Positions 1-6,860 are shown, counted from the stretch's first letter. The stretch: DNA of 28,490 nt from Protofrankia sp963555915 (GCF_963555915.1 NZ_CAUVXL010000130.1:1-28490), one strand, 5' to 3'. The notes: generated by a model not told the origin, from the sequence alone. Program-made: numbers and translations.

Positions 1-390
1 CGTTTCGTCGGCACGGGCGGGAAGTTCTGGACGCTACCCGGAGGCGGCATCGATCACGGCGAGGATCCGCTGGCCGCGGCAGTACGTGAAGTCGAGGAGG
101 AAACCGGGTACGACGTCGTGATCGAATCACTGCTGGGTGTGGACTCGATGCGCAGATGTTTTCCGCGCGGCACCGGCGGCACAGTCGACCATCACACCGT
201 GCGGATCATCTACACGGCCCGGGTGGTCGGCGGCGTGCTTCGGCATGAGATTGGCGGTTCCACCGACCAGGCCGCCTGGATCGATGTCGATCAGATCGAC
301 ACCCTCGAGCGGGTTGATCTCATCGACATCGCGTTGGAGCTTGAGCGGACCAGACCGCCGCACGGCCAGGCGGCTGGAAAACATTCCTGA
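1..390 (+). CDS. Nudix hydrolase (5' end cut off by the window edge)
   Basis: The reading frame is open from base 1 and ends at TGA 388-390, so the start lies outside the window and 129 residues remain. Fragment residues 15-37 form a complete Nudix box: G, five residues, E, seven residues, then REVEEETGY, matching GX5EX7REUXEEXGU. The glutamates of this box bind the Mg2+ or Mn2+ that hydrolyses a nucleoside diphosphate linked to another moiety (X). The preceding FWTLPGGG is the usual lead-in strand and turn. The later part (hydrophobic strands, then AAWIDVDQID) looks like the rest of a single-domain Nudix protein of about 150 residues, so little is missing. Substrate cannot be told from the box. 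It converges on the rpf-like gene, with hairpins between. Confidence 0.93.
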   Translation, partial: RFVGTGGKFWTLPGGGIDHGEDPLAAAVREVEEETGYDVVIESLLGVDSMRRCFPRGTGGTVDHHTVRIIYTARVVGGVLRHEIGGSTDQAAWIDVDQIDTLERVDLIDIALELERTRPPHGQAAGKHS

Positions 391-406
391 CCGGCAACGC
401 GACCGG

Positions 407-443
407 CCGGGGGGAGATCCCATTTGGCAGAATCTCCCCCCGG
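407..443. terminator. 12-bp hairpin after the Nudix gene
   Basis: Bases 407-418 pair perfectly with 432-443 (CCGGGGGGAGAT against its complement) around a 13-nt loop, starting 17 bp after the Nudix stop. There is no T-run on either side, as is common for terminators in high-GC actinomycetes. The position between convergent genes suggests it can stop transcription from both sides. Confidence 0.7.
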
Positions 444-470
444 GCGCCGTCGAGACCGCTTGAGGCCGCC

Positions 471-501
471 GGGCGTGCGAGAAGAACATGATCGCACGCC
501 C
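471..501. terminator. 10-bp hairpin after the rpf-like gene
   Basis: Bases 471-480 (GGGCGTGCGA) pair perfectly with 492-501 around an 11-nt loop. On the minus strand this begins 18 bp after the transglycosylase stop codon. On the plus strand the stem is followed by TTTGG, a very short T-run. It probably acts with the neighbouring 407-443 stem as a two-hairpin bidirectional terminator. Confidence 0.6.
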
Positions 502-518
502 TTTGGCCGTCGAGCCTG

Positions 519-902
519 TTAGGCCTTTCCGGCCCAGCAGTGCTTCGAGGCGTACCAGGGGCTGGTGCCCTGCTGCGCGTACAGCATCCGCGCACGCATC
601 CACTGCTCGGAGGCGCTGGCATTCTGCGGCAGGCCGGACCCGCCGACACCGTGCCAGGTACCGGGCAGGAACTGGAACAGTCCGCCGGCGCCGATCGAGT
701 TGACAACGCTCGGGTTGCCACCGGATTCGCACTTCGAAATGGCGGCCAGCGCCCCGTCCGCGGACGGGGCCGCACTTGCCGGCTGCGACAGCGCGACGCT
801 GCCGCCGCCGATGGCGGCAACAAGTGCCGGCACAGCGATCAATACCCGGGCCCGTGCTTTGATTCGACTGATTCCACGGTCGCCGGAACGTACGTTGGAC
901 AT
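519..902 (-). CDS. Secreted Rpf-like transglycosylase (muralytic enzyme)
   Basis: A 127-residue exported protein of the resuscitation-promoting-factor/transglycosylase-like family. Members cleave peptidoglycan glycan strands and help regrowth, spore germination or exit from dormancy. Residues 1-44 are a signal peptide: basic N-region, hydrophobic VLIAVPALVAAIG, and likely cleavage after PASA. The mature domain opens with ISKCESGGNP, where E59 is the expected catalytic glutamate. It continues with GAGGLFQFLPGTWHGVGG and ends with WYASKHCW; C58 and C122 could form the fold's disulphide. There is no LysM, G5 or other wall-binding domain, so it is a minimal one-domain form. ATG 902 is chosen because AAGGA lies 7 nt upstream; an in-frame GTG at 920 would lie inside riboswitch stem P1. 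Expression is likely controlled by cyclic di-AMP through the leader. Confidence 0.93.
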   Translation of the reverse strand: MSNVRSGDRGISRIKARARVLIAVPALVAAIGGGSVALSQPASAAPSADGALAAISKCESGGNPSVVNSIGAGGLFQFLPGTWHGVGGSGLPQNASASEQWMRARMLYAQQGTSPWYASKHCWAGKA

Positions 903-917
903 GTAGATGTCCTTCCC

Positions 918-1072
918 CACGCCTGCGAGGTGAGCTGTCGGATTCGGGCTGGGAGTGCCCGGCCGCGATGTGCGGCTTCACCCCGAGGACGCCTGACGTC
1001 GACGTCCGAAAGTGGTTCCCCCGTTCCTGCCACCGGTCTGGTTTTCATCGGACGGGGGCAGGATTCGGCGTG
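918..1072 (-). promoter_or_regulatory. Cyclic-di-AMP riboswitch (ydaO/yuaA class)
   Basis: Reading the minus strand from 1072, the conserved blocks of this riboswitch appear in order: CGCCGAATCCTG, then GGCAGGAACGGGGGAACCA, then CGGGGTGAAGCCG with GCGGCCGGGC, then CCCGAATCCGACAGCTCACC, and finally CTCGCAGGCG. Terminal stem P1 pairs CACGCC (1072-1067) with GGCGTG (923-918). This class binds cyclic di-AMP and is known upstream of rpf-type wall hydrolase genes in actinobacteria, where ligand lowers expression. Only three bases separate P1 from the AAGGA Shine-Dalgarno (914-910), leaving no room for a separate terminator, so control at the ribosome-binding site is the simplest inference. Confidence 0.96.
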
Positions 1073-1494
1073 CCGTCCGACGCGTGCCTTCCTCTCGAAG
1101 GCACGGCGAAGACCATACGTGCAACGACGGCCCAGAATGCAAGGTTACGTGAAGAGGCACACAGTCCGTATCCGATGTTGATAGCAGCTACGGCTGCCGG
1201 TAACGTGCGCGTACTCGCGCTCATCCCTACTGTGGCCTCGTCCCGCCGGCGATATTGTGACGGGGCTGCCACCTGTCGGGTAAAGCCCCGCCTTACGCGG
1301 TACGTGGGCAGGCGGATCGACTGCGTGGCTATCCGGCGGTGATTGTACGACGGCGCCGGAAAACCCGGTGTCGACGGCGCCGTGTATCGTGTCGGCAATA
1401 TGCACAATGGATGTCCGACCGCAGCGCTGCCACGGCCCACAGGAGGCCCGACCCGCGAGAGACGCGGGCCCGGACAACTGGGGAATCCCGACAT
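1073..1494. other. Gene-free stretch upstream of the riboswitch
   Basis: No convincing coding frame was seen on either strand; the open frames here have arbitrary composition and no recognisable motifs. It must hold the rpf-like promoter and the 5' part of its leader, but I could not pick out a clear -35/-10 pair. Structures seen are an 8-bp perfect hairpin (1083-1090 with 1098-1105) just 5' of the riboswitch, a 7-bp hairpin (1261-1267 with 1284-1290), and an 11-bp direct repeat CGACGGCGCCG at 1348 and 1372. Confidence 0.5.
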
Positions 1495-1544
1495 ATCGCT
1501 GGCCAGGCCCGCTGCGAGGCAACGGCGCGGGCCTGGCCAGCGAT
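1495..1544 (-). terminator. 18-bp perfect hairpin after the multicopper oxidase gene
   Basis: Bases 1495-1512 pair without a mismatch to 1527-1544 around a 14-nt loop. On the minus strand the stem starts 32 bp after the oxidase stop codon. No T-run follows, but stem strength and position fit a factor-independent terminator of actinomycete type. Confidence 0.75.
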
Positions 1545-1576
1545 GACCAATGCCAATGGGGTGGACGGTGTGGCTG

Positions 1577-3094
1577 TCAGCCCATCGTCCGACTGCGGCG
1601 GCGGCGGACGATCCTGCGGCCGGCGACCATCACGACGATGGCGGCTACCGCCGACGCAGCGGGAACGGCGGACGGGGGGTTGGCTATCCCGCCCTCACCC
1701 GCCGAGACAGCACCCTTGGGCACCGGCATCGTTGTGGCCCCCGACCCGGACGCCGATGCGGTGGTGCCGGTACCGCCGGTGCTACTGCTGCCTGTGCCTG
1801 TGCCTGTGCCGGACACGACCTGGTACCGGGTCAGCATGCCGGCGGTGATGTGCTCGTTCACGTGGCAGTGAAAAAGCCAGATGCCGACGTTGTCGGGTAC
1901 CATGTCGGCCGCTGCCATGGTACCGGGGAGCAGCGGAACGGTATCCATCCGCATTCCGCCCACGACCGCGTCGTTGCCATGCCAGTGCGGGGTGTGCAGG
2001 TCCTGCTCACCGCCCATACTCATCAGGTACCAGCGGACGTGCTCGCCTTTATTGATGGTGATCATCGGCTCGTTGCCGAAAACGTAGCCGTTGATGGCGT
2101 GCCGCAGGTTGGACCGGACGAAGTTGCTGTCGTCCTGTGACGGATACGGCGGCTGGGCAAAACGGCGGAGGTTCTCCTGAAAATACGGGCTCCAGTTCTC
2201 GTTCGTGATTGTGAACAAGGTGAAGATCTCACGGTCGACGTCGGCGGGGCTGCCGTCCGGCCGCGCCTTCCCCTTGGCTGTGATGACCATCGGGCCGGTG
2301 AGTCCGGCATAGGTGTCGGTGACCTCGCTGGTATGGGAGTGGTACATCCACATGACCGAACTACCGTCGTGTGGGCCCGGGCCCGCCCGGTCGGGCACCA
2401 GCCAGGTGTAGGTGTGCGTGCCTCCGGTGGGTACGGCATCGTCAAGCTTGTCCACCCCGGAGGTGTTGTCGGCGTAGGGCGTACCCTCGTTCGCCTTGGT
2501 GTAGAAAACACCGTGCGGATGCATACTGTCAGAAATCTTGCAGGCGTTGCGGAACACCACCTTGATGGTGTCGCCGACCTCGGCCCGGATGACCGGGCCC
2601 AGGAAGCCCTGGTACGCATCCTGCGGGGCGCGCGGGGCCAGACTGGTGAAATTCGCGTCTGTGTAGCCGCGGTAGAGACACTTGAGATAGCTCGTTCCGA
2701 TGCGTCCGGGTCCGGATTGGACGTACGTCTTCGCTGTCGAGTCGAACGCCTGACCGGTGATGTCGTCGCGCCCGTCCGGGGCGTAGTTCCAGACGACCTC
2801 ATCGGCACCGACATAGTAGGTGCGCACCTGTCCGGTCGGATGGAATGCCGCACCGCCGACACCATCCCAGTAGGACGTGCCTTCCGGACTCGGCATCGCC
2901 ATGCCGGCCATGCCGGCCATATCGGTGGTTTTCGGCTGTCCGCCGACAGCGGCTAGCGCCGTGGCCGGGCCGGAGATGGCCAGGCATATGACGAGTGCAA
3001 GGGCGCCGGTAAACCCTGCTCCGGACGATGGACGCCAGGCGGGTGGACCTTTCGCCGCCCACCCCCGGCCTGCGGTGCTGCCGTCAATACGCAT
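1577..3094 (-). CDS. Two-domain multicopper oxidase, exported and membrane-anchored
   Basis: A 505-residue oxidase predicted to oxidise a substrate (phenol, metal ion or other) while reducing O2 to water outside the membrane. Residues 1-50 hold an export signal (ALALVICLAISGPATALA). A Met-rich patch follows (MAGMAGMAM, 59-67). Cupredoxin domain 1 carries HPHG (H192, H194) and YHSH (H252, H254). Domain 2 carries HTPHWHG (H367, H370, H372) and HCHVNEHITAGM (409-420), giving type 1, 2 and 3 copper ligands with axial M420. Two domains with type 1 copper in the second match small-laccase-type enzymes, which trimerise. The stretches YYVGADEVVWNYAP and GPVIRAEVGDTIKVVFRN resemble ceruloplasmin/hephaestin. 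A Gly/Thr/Ser linker, one membrane helix (about 478-492) and an Arg-rich tail end it. ATG 3094 is preferred over GTG 3187 because the latter adds 31 residues ahead of the signal; neither has a strong Shine-Dalgarno. Confidence 0.9.
   Translation of the reverse strand: MRIDGSTAGRGWAAKGPPAWRPSSGAGFTGALALVICLAISGPATALAAVGGQPKTTDMAGMAGMAMPSPEGTSYWDGVGGAAFHPTGQVRTYYVGADEVVWNYAPDGRDDITGQAFDSTAKTYVQSGPGRIGTSYLKCLYRGYTDANFTSLAPRAPQDAYQGFLGPVIRAEVGDTIKVVFRNACKISDSMHPHGVFYTKANEGTPYADNTSGVDKLDDAVPTGGTHTYTWLVPDRAGPGPHDGSSVMWMYHSHTSEVTDTYAGLTGPMVITAKGKARPDGSPADVDREIFTLFTITNENWSPYFQENLRRFAQPPYPSQDDSNFVRSNLRHAINGYVFGNEPMITINKGEHVRWYLMSMGGEQDLHTPHWHGNDAVVGGMRMDTVPLLPGTMAAADMVPDNVGIWLFHCHVNEHITAGMLTRYQVVSGTGTGTGSSSTGGTGTTASASGSGATTMPVPKGAVSAGEGGIANPPSAVPAASAVAAIVVMVAGRRIVRRRRSRTMG
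1791..1808. repeat. CCTGTG x3 hexanucleotide repeat in the oxidase linker
   Basis: Three perfect copies of a 6-bp unit. On the minus strand they encode the alternating Gly-Thr start of the linker (about residues 429-435) between cupredoxin domain 2 and the membrane anchor. Copy changes keep frame and would only alter linker length. Confidence 0.85.
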
Positions 3095-3261
3095 GCGCCA
3101 TCCGGCGCGGAATCGTGCTGTCACGGTGGGTGACAGTAGCGGCCGGGAGCCGAATCCGGCGGGTGCACCACGCGAACCAGTTAACACATGTAGAAGAAGG
3201 TGCTAGGGCAGGTCTGCTACCCATTGGCAACCGTCTACCGGGGTTCCCGCCGGACCGGGCC

Positions 3262-3930
3262 TCACCAGTGGACGATCCGCAGCCGCCCGCCGAGCGCCCG
3301 CTGTGCACGCCATGCGACCCTTCCGGCGGGATTGACCAGTATCGCCTGGTTGGCAGCCGCCAACATGGGCAGATCGGCCAGCGAGTCGCTGTACGCGTGC
3401 TCCCAGGGCGGCTCAATCCCGTAGGCGGCAAGCTGCCGCGGCTTGCGCGACCCGTAGTTGTGCAGGCTGCCCCGGCCGACGCCGAACCGGCCCCAGGACA
3501 GTCGGGACGAAATCAGTTCCACCTCGCCCAACCCGAGTCCGTCGAGAACCGCACGGGCGAGATCGTGTTCACATGCCGTGACGACCACGACCCGATCACC
3601 CGCGCCGGCATGGCGGCGCAGGGTGGCCACGGCCTCGGGTATCGCCACGCCGCCGTCGACCGCGAGATCCCGGCCGAACGCCTGTGCCCGCGCCCGGAAC
3701 CGCGGGGCGTCGAAGCCCAGCAGCGCAAGCCTCATGATCATCCGTGCCGCGGCCGGGCGGAGCGGGCGCACCGCCAGCAGGGGCGTCACCGGCACGACCA
3801 GAGCCGTGCGCCACGGGGACTGCGACAGGTGGCGACGCAACAGTCGGGTGAACGTGTCACCGCGGACCAGGACGCCGTCAAGATCGAACAATGCGACCCC
3901 GGTAACCGCTGCTTCGGACGGTTCGCTCAC
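3262..3930 (-). CDS. HAD-superfamily phosphatase, subfamily IB (SerB-like)
   Basis: A 222-residue cytoplasmic phosphohydrolase. Motif I is FDLDGVL with nucleophile D16 and general acid/base D18. Motif II is VVVVTACE (T118), motif III is SRKPRQL (K163), and motif IV is YSDSLADLPML (D182, D186). The helical cap between motifs I and II and the TACEHDLA context fit the IB group, which includes phosphoserine phosphatase and lipid- or sugar-phosphate phosphatases. The substrate is not identifiable from sequence. Start GTG 3930 has AAGGA 7 nt upstream. It precedes the oxidase gene on the same strand with a 167-bp gap and is divergent from the coiled-coil gene. Confidence 0.9.
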   Translation of the reverse strand: MSEPSEAAVTGVALFDLDGVLVRGDTFTRLLRRHLSQSPWRTALVVPVTPLLAVRPLRPAAARMIMRLALLGFDAPRFRARAQAFGRDLAVDGGVAIPEAVATLRRHAGAGDRVVVVTACEHDLARAVLDGLGLGEVELISSRLSWGRFGVGRGSLHNYGSRKPRQLAAYGIEPPWEHAYSDSLADLPMLAAANQAILVNPAGRVAWRAQRALGGRLRIVHW

Positions 3931-3941
3931 TCGTGCATCCT

Positions 3942-3986
3942 TGTCCTGGTCGACCGTGTCCTGGCCGACCGTGTCCCGGTCGACGG
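3942..3986. repeat. 15-bp unit x3 in a divergent promoter region
   Basis: Three imperfect tandem copies of TGTCCTGGTCGACCG (3942-3956, 3957-3971, 3972-3986). Units 1 and 3 contain GGTCGACC- or GGTCGACG-type palindromic cores. They fill half of the 93 bp between the starts of the divergent HAD-IB and coiled-coil genes, so they could be repeated operators or simply a slipped repeat. Confidence 0.8.
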
Positions 3987-4023
3987 CCGCTCACGGAATC
4001 TGGAACGGACGGTGAGCACTATC

Positions 4024-5238
4024 ATGACCGAGGGTGTGGTGGTCAACGAGACCGATCCGGCCACATGCGCATACCCGGGGTGCGCCCAGCCACCGAGTGC
4101 TCCGGTCGGGCCTGGACGGCCGCCCGCGTACTGCGATGACTCCGCACACAACCGACTCTCCGCCTACCGTCGGCGGCGGGACATTGCCGGTATACCCACC
4201 GCCACCGCGACGGTGAGTCCGACAGCGGCCTCCGCCGGGCTCACCGGCGGCGCACGTCCACGAGCCGACGCGCTGGCGGGACAGATCACGGCGTTGGCCA
4301 CCGGGCTCACCCGCGCGCTGGACGGTTTCGTCCGCGAAATGGCGACTCTTGGCGATATTGCGGCTACGGAAGCCCGTGTCGAGACGGTGGAGGCGGAAGC
4401 CGCCGAGCGGGTCGCCGAAGCCGTCGCCCGGGCGGTCCGGGCCGAGCAGGCCGCCCGCGGTGCGCAGGCAACCCGGATCGAGGCCGAAGCGGTCGCCGCC
4501 GAGGCGGTAGCAGCCGTGGACCAACTCGACGAGCAACGGATCGGTCTGGAGGCCGAACGCGACGTGCATGCCGCGGCCCGTGACCAGGCGCGAGCAGCCC
4601 TTGACGCCGTCCAGACCGAAGCCGCAGCGGCCCTCGGTGCGGTGCGGCGCGACGCCGACACCCGGGTCGCGCAGGTCCGACAGCAGGCGAACGCGGAAAT
4701 CAGCCAGGCCCGTCAGGTGGCGGACGCAGCCGTCGCAACGGCGCGCAGCGAAGCCGCGGCCGCACTCGCGCACACCCGGGAGGAAGCCGTCCAGGCCGTG
4801 GCTGGCGCCACCGCGGCCAGAGACGCAGCCCTGGCCCGGGCGGACGCGGGTGAACGGACCACAGCCGAGGCGCGAGCCGAGGCTGACCGGCTGCGCCTGG
4901 ACCTGGTTCGCCAACAGGAGAGCACCGACACCGCAATCGCCCGCATCCAGGCCGACGCCGACCGGCGGCTCGACCACGCCAACCGGGTGGCGGACGAACG
5001 CCAGGGGGTGCTCGTCGAAGGCAGAGCGGATGCCCGTGCCCGCGCCGAACGCGCGGAACGTCAAGCTGATGATCTTGCAACGGAGCTACGCGCGGTGCGG
5101 GCCGAGCTGGCCGCCGTGCGCGACAGCCTCGGCGGGCCGGCGACTGCCGGCAAACCCGCAGATCAACCCCCGGAGCAGCCCTCGGACCAGCCGACAGCCC
5201 CGCCTACCGGCCCCGGTCACCTGGCACCGGGTGCTTGA
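4024..5238 (+). CDS. Alanine-rich coiled-coil protein with N-terminal Cys/His motif
   Basis: A 404-residue protein without recognised enzymatic function. The N-terminus has C15, C20, C37 and H42 (C-x4-C-x16-C-x4-H) followed by HNRLSAYRRRR, which could hold a zinc ion and contact nucleic acid. From about residue 115 to 365 it is nearly all Ala, Glu, Arg, Asp and Gln in heptad-like order, so a long helical rod or coiled coil is expected. The C-terminal 30 or so residues are Pro/Gln-rich (DQPPEQPSDQPTAPP). The layout, a small N-terminal binding module plus an Ala-rich coil, recalls KfrA-like and SMC-like DNA-organising proteins, but this is analogy only. There is no signal peptide or membrane helix. 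ATG 4024 has GGTGAG upstream; GTG 4012 is an in-frame alternative. The open frame extends far upstream but lacks protein-like composition there. Confidence 0.8.
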   Translation: MTEGVVVNETDPATCAYPGCAQPPSAPVGPGRPPAYCDDSAHNRLSAYRRRRDIAGIPTATATVSPTAASAGLTGGARPRADALAGQITALATGLTRALDGFVREMATLGDIAATEARVETVEAEAAERVAEAVARAVRAEQAARGAQATRIEAEAVAAEAVAAVDQLDEQRIGLEAERDVHAAARDQARAALDAVQTEAAAALGAVRRDADTRVAQVRQQANAEISQARQVADAAVATARSEAAAALAHTREEAVQAVAGATAARDAALARADAGERTTAEARAEADRLRLDLVRQQESTDTAIARIQADADRRLDHANRVADERQGVLVEGRADARARAERAERQADDLATELRAVRAELAAVRDSLGGPATAGKPADQPPEQPSDQPTAPPTGPGHLAPGA

Positions 5239-5252
5239 CACCGGGTGCTGAT
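5225..5252. repeat. 14-bp tandem duplication across a stop codon
   Basis: CACCGGGTGCTTGA (5225-5238) is followed directly by CACCGGGTGCTGAT (5239-5252). The first copy encodes the last residues and TGA stop of the coiled-coil protein; the second is just outside the gene. Confidence 0.8.
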
Positions 5253-5261
5253 CCGCGCTCC

Positions 5262-5299
5262 GTGGCCAGGTAACCTCGCGGTGGCCAGGTAACCTCGCG
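5262..5299. repeat. Perfect 19-bp tandem duplication
   Basis: GTGGCCAGGTAACCTCGCG occurs twice back to back (5262-5280 and 5281-5299) in the 67-bp gap between the convergent coiled-coil and DUF5703-type genes. Each copy contains the 7-bp palindromic stretch GGTAACC. Confidence 0.9.
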
Positions 5300-5305
5300 G
5301 GACGG

Positions 5306-5500
5306 TCAGGTCGGTAGATATCCGGGAAGTCCACCTTTACGCCGGGCACGACGCAGGACGACCCGCCGGGAACCATCCGGCAGCAGGCGGAGCCGCTCCA
5401 GTTCCCAGTCACCGAACTCGGCGTGCAGGGTGAGCACCGCCAGCGCCTGGCGTCGGTCGGTGCCAGGCGGCAGATACAAACGCTGGTACTCCACGTCCAT
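5306..5500 (-). CDS. DUF5703-type small protein
   Basis: A 64-residue protein beginning MDVEYQRLYLPPGTDRRQA. The body has EFGDWELERLRLLPDGSRRVVLRRARR. This layout (a strand, a short helix with HAEFGDWEL, then two strands rich in Arg) is that of the actinobacterial DUF5703 family of about 60 residues, whose role is unknown. ATG 5500 gives the family's normal N-terminus; the frame stays open upstream to 5554 but the added residues do not match. The upstream GGTGG is only a weak Shine-Dalgarno. It follows the PIG-V-like gene on the same strand with an 85-bp gap. Confidence 0.75.
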   Translation of the reverse strand: MDVEYQRLYLPPGTDRRQALAVLTLHAEFGDWELERLRLLPDGSRRVVLRRARRKGGLPGYLPT

Positions 5501-5585
5501 GACGCCACCGTAACGACAGGGTGGACAACGAGAGTGATGAACCCGATGGTTCACGCCGCCTGTCTACCCCGAGCGACACGACCCG

Positions 5586-6827
5586 TCATGGTACGTAAAG
5601 ACCGAGAAACGCCAGCGACGCGTACACCACCAGCATCGCGGCGCAGACCGCAAGGACGATGCGCAGGACGTCGTCGCGTCGGGTGAGCCCGGCCACGACA
5701 AAAAGGTATGGAAAGGTTCCATATACGTACCGTTCACTTGAATCAAGGTTACTGCCAGTGAGTACCGCGGCCGTCGTCAACGCGGCCCACAGCGTGTAGG
5801 ACGCCGGCAGCGTCCGCGCCATCACGACGAGCAGGACCACGGACAGCGCCAACCATGGCACGTGCAGGCCCGTACCCACCTGGCCGTGGATGATGCCCCG
5901 GACCGCCGCCCAGAGCACAGCGGCGGGATTCGACGAGCTGCCGTGCAGCGACTCCTGTCGTTGTAGCCGCAGTGGCAGCAGAGCATCACCATATGCAATC
6001 TGCGCCCACAACCCAAAGAGCGCGAAGCCGGCTGCGGGTGCGAGCACGGCCGCTGCCCGGCGCAGCCGGTCCGTGCGCGCGACTGCCCCCAACCCGCGAA
6101 GGGCCTCGAGTGCCGCCGGTGCCACCAGGAGGATGCCGACCGGTCGGCACAGCCCCGCAAGCAGCCCACAGACCGCGGCGAGTTCCCACCGCCGGGTCCG
6201 CAGGCCCGCGAACACACCAACGGCCAGCAGCCCCCACAATGCCTCGGTATAGCCCATGACCAGCACGAACGCGGGCGGTGCCAACGAGGCGAGCCACACC
6301 ACCCGCGAGGTTGCCGCCGGGTCGAGACCCTCGGAGCGGGCCAGCCAGGCGAGCGCCGCCACAAAGACAAAAGCGATCATGTTGACCAGGACGAGCAATA
6401 TGCCGCCGGTATGGCCGCCCAGGCCGGGAACCACGGCGACCGCCCGGACCAGCAGCGGCAGCAGGGGGAAGAAACGCAGCCCCTGCCCGCCGACCCCGGC
6501 GTATCCGTGCTCGGCGATACCTGCGTACCAGCCGGCATCCCAGCCGAGCAGGCCGGTCAGCCGGAACGGCGTGGCAACCGTTGGATGCAGCGCGTCATGT
6601 CCCGCGGCGAGCTGGCCGCTGATGTAGCGGGCCAGGGCGTACGCGGCACCGGTCACGATGCGGGTGGCACACCAGGCGAGGGTGATGTCGCGTAGCGGCA
6701 GCGTCCGTAGCGGCGGCGTCCGCCATCCCCGCGGGTCTGGTCCGCCCCGCGGGGGCTGCGCGGGACGCACGTCCGCCGCCGACGGCGCGAAGAACCACGA
6801 TCGCACCGCCGACGGCGATCCAGCCAT
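5586..6827 (-). CDS. PIG-V-like membrane mannosyltransferase (GT-C fold)
   Basis: A polytopic membrane protein of about 413 residues resembling bacterial relatives of GPI mannosyltransferase II (PIG-V). These use a polyprenyl-phosphate mannose donor outside the cytoplasmic membrane. Key features are WDAGWYAGIAEHGY (about 96-109), with the acidic residue after the first helix, FFPLLPLLVR just after it, and NLDSSERYVYGTFP near the C-terminus. About nine to ten hydrophobic helices follow a 45-residue Pro/Arg-rich cytoplasmic N-terminus. The start is uncertain. ATG 6827 is given, but no Shine-Dalgarno is seen, and TTG 6854 or an internal GTG are possible. The frame is the same as that of the preceding GT39-like gene, with only its TGA and a 9-bp repeat between. 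Translational coupling to that gene is likely. Confidence 0.85.
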   Translation of the reverse strand: MAGSPSAVRSWFFAPSAADVRPAQPPRGGPDPRGWRTPPLRTLPLRDITLAWCATRIVTGAAYALARYISGQLAAGHDALHPTVATPFRLTGLLGWDAGWYAGIAEHGYAGVGGQGLRFFPLLPLLVRAVAVVPGLGGHTGGILLVLVNMIAFVFVAALAWLARSEGLDPAATSRVVWLASLAPPAFVLVMGYTEALWGLLAVGVFAGLRTRRWELAAVCGLLAGLCRPVGILLVAPAALEALRGLGAVARTDRLRRAAAVLAPAAGFALFGLWAQIAYGDALLPLRLQRQESLHGSSSNPAAVLWAAVRGIIHGQVGTGLHVPWLALSVVLLVVMARTLPASYTLWAALTTAAVLTGSNLDSSERYVYGTFPYLFVVAGLTRRDDVLRIVLAVCAAMLVVYASLAFLGLYVP

Positions 6828-6831
6828 CGAT

Positions 6832-6858
6832 CCCAATGAACCCAATGAACCCAATGAA
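6832..6858. repeat. CCCAATGAA x3, 9-bp repeat between two glycosyltransferase genes
   Basis: Three perfect copies (6832-6840, 6841-6849, 6850-6858) lie between the stop of the GT39-like gene (TGA, 6863-6861 on the minus strand) and the probable start of the PIG-V-like gene. In the shared frame the repeat reads Gly-Ser-Leu without stops. Confidence 0.9.
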
Positions 6859-6860
6859 GG

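Noticed and set aside
127..981. Minus-strand frame of 284 codons over the Nudix/rpf region
   Set aside because: It overlaps the rpf-like gene in another frame and covers terminators and part of the riboswitch; it is Arg-rich shadow coding.
3942..3986. CRISPR-like direct repeats
   Set aside because: The units are tandem without spacers and no cas genes are present; the same applies to every other repeat in the window.
3028..4023. Upstream extension of the coiled-coil gene, giving one frame of 736 codons
   Set aside because: It runs antisense through the HAD-IB gene and into the start of the oxidase region, and its composition is not protein-like before 4012-4024.
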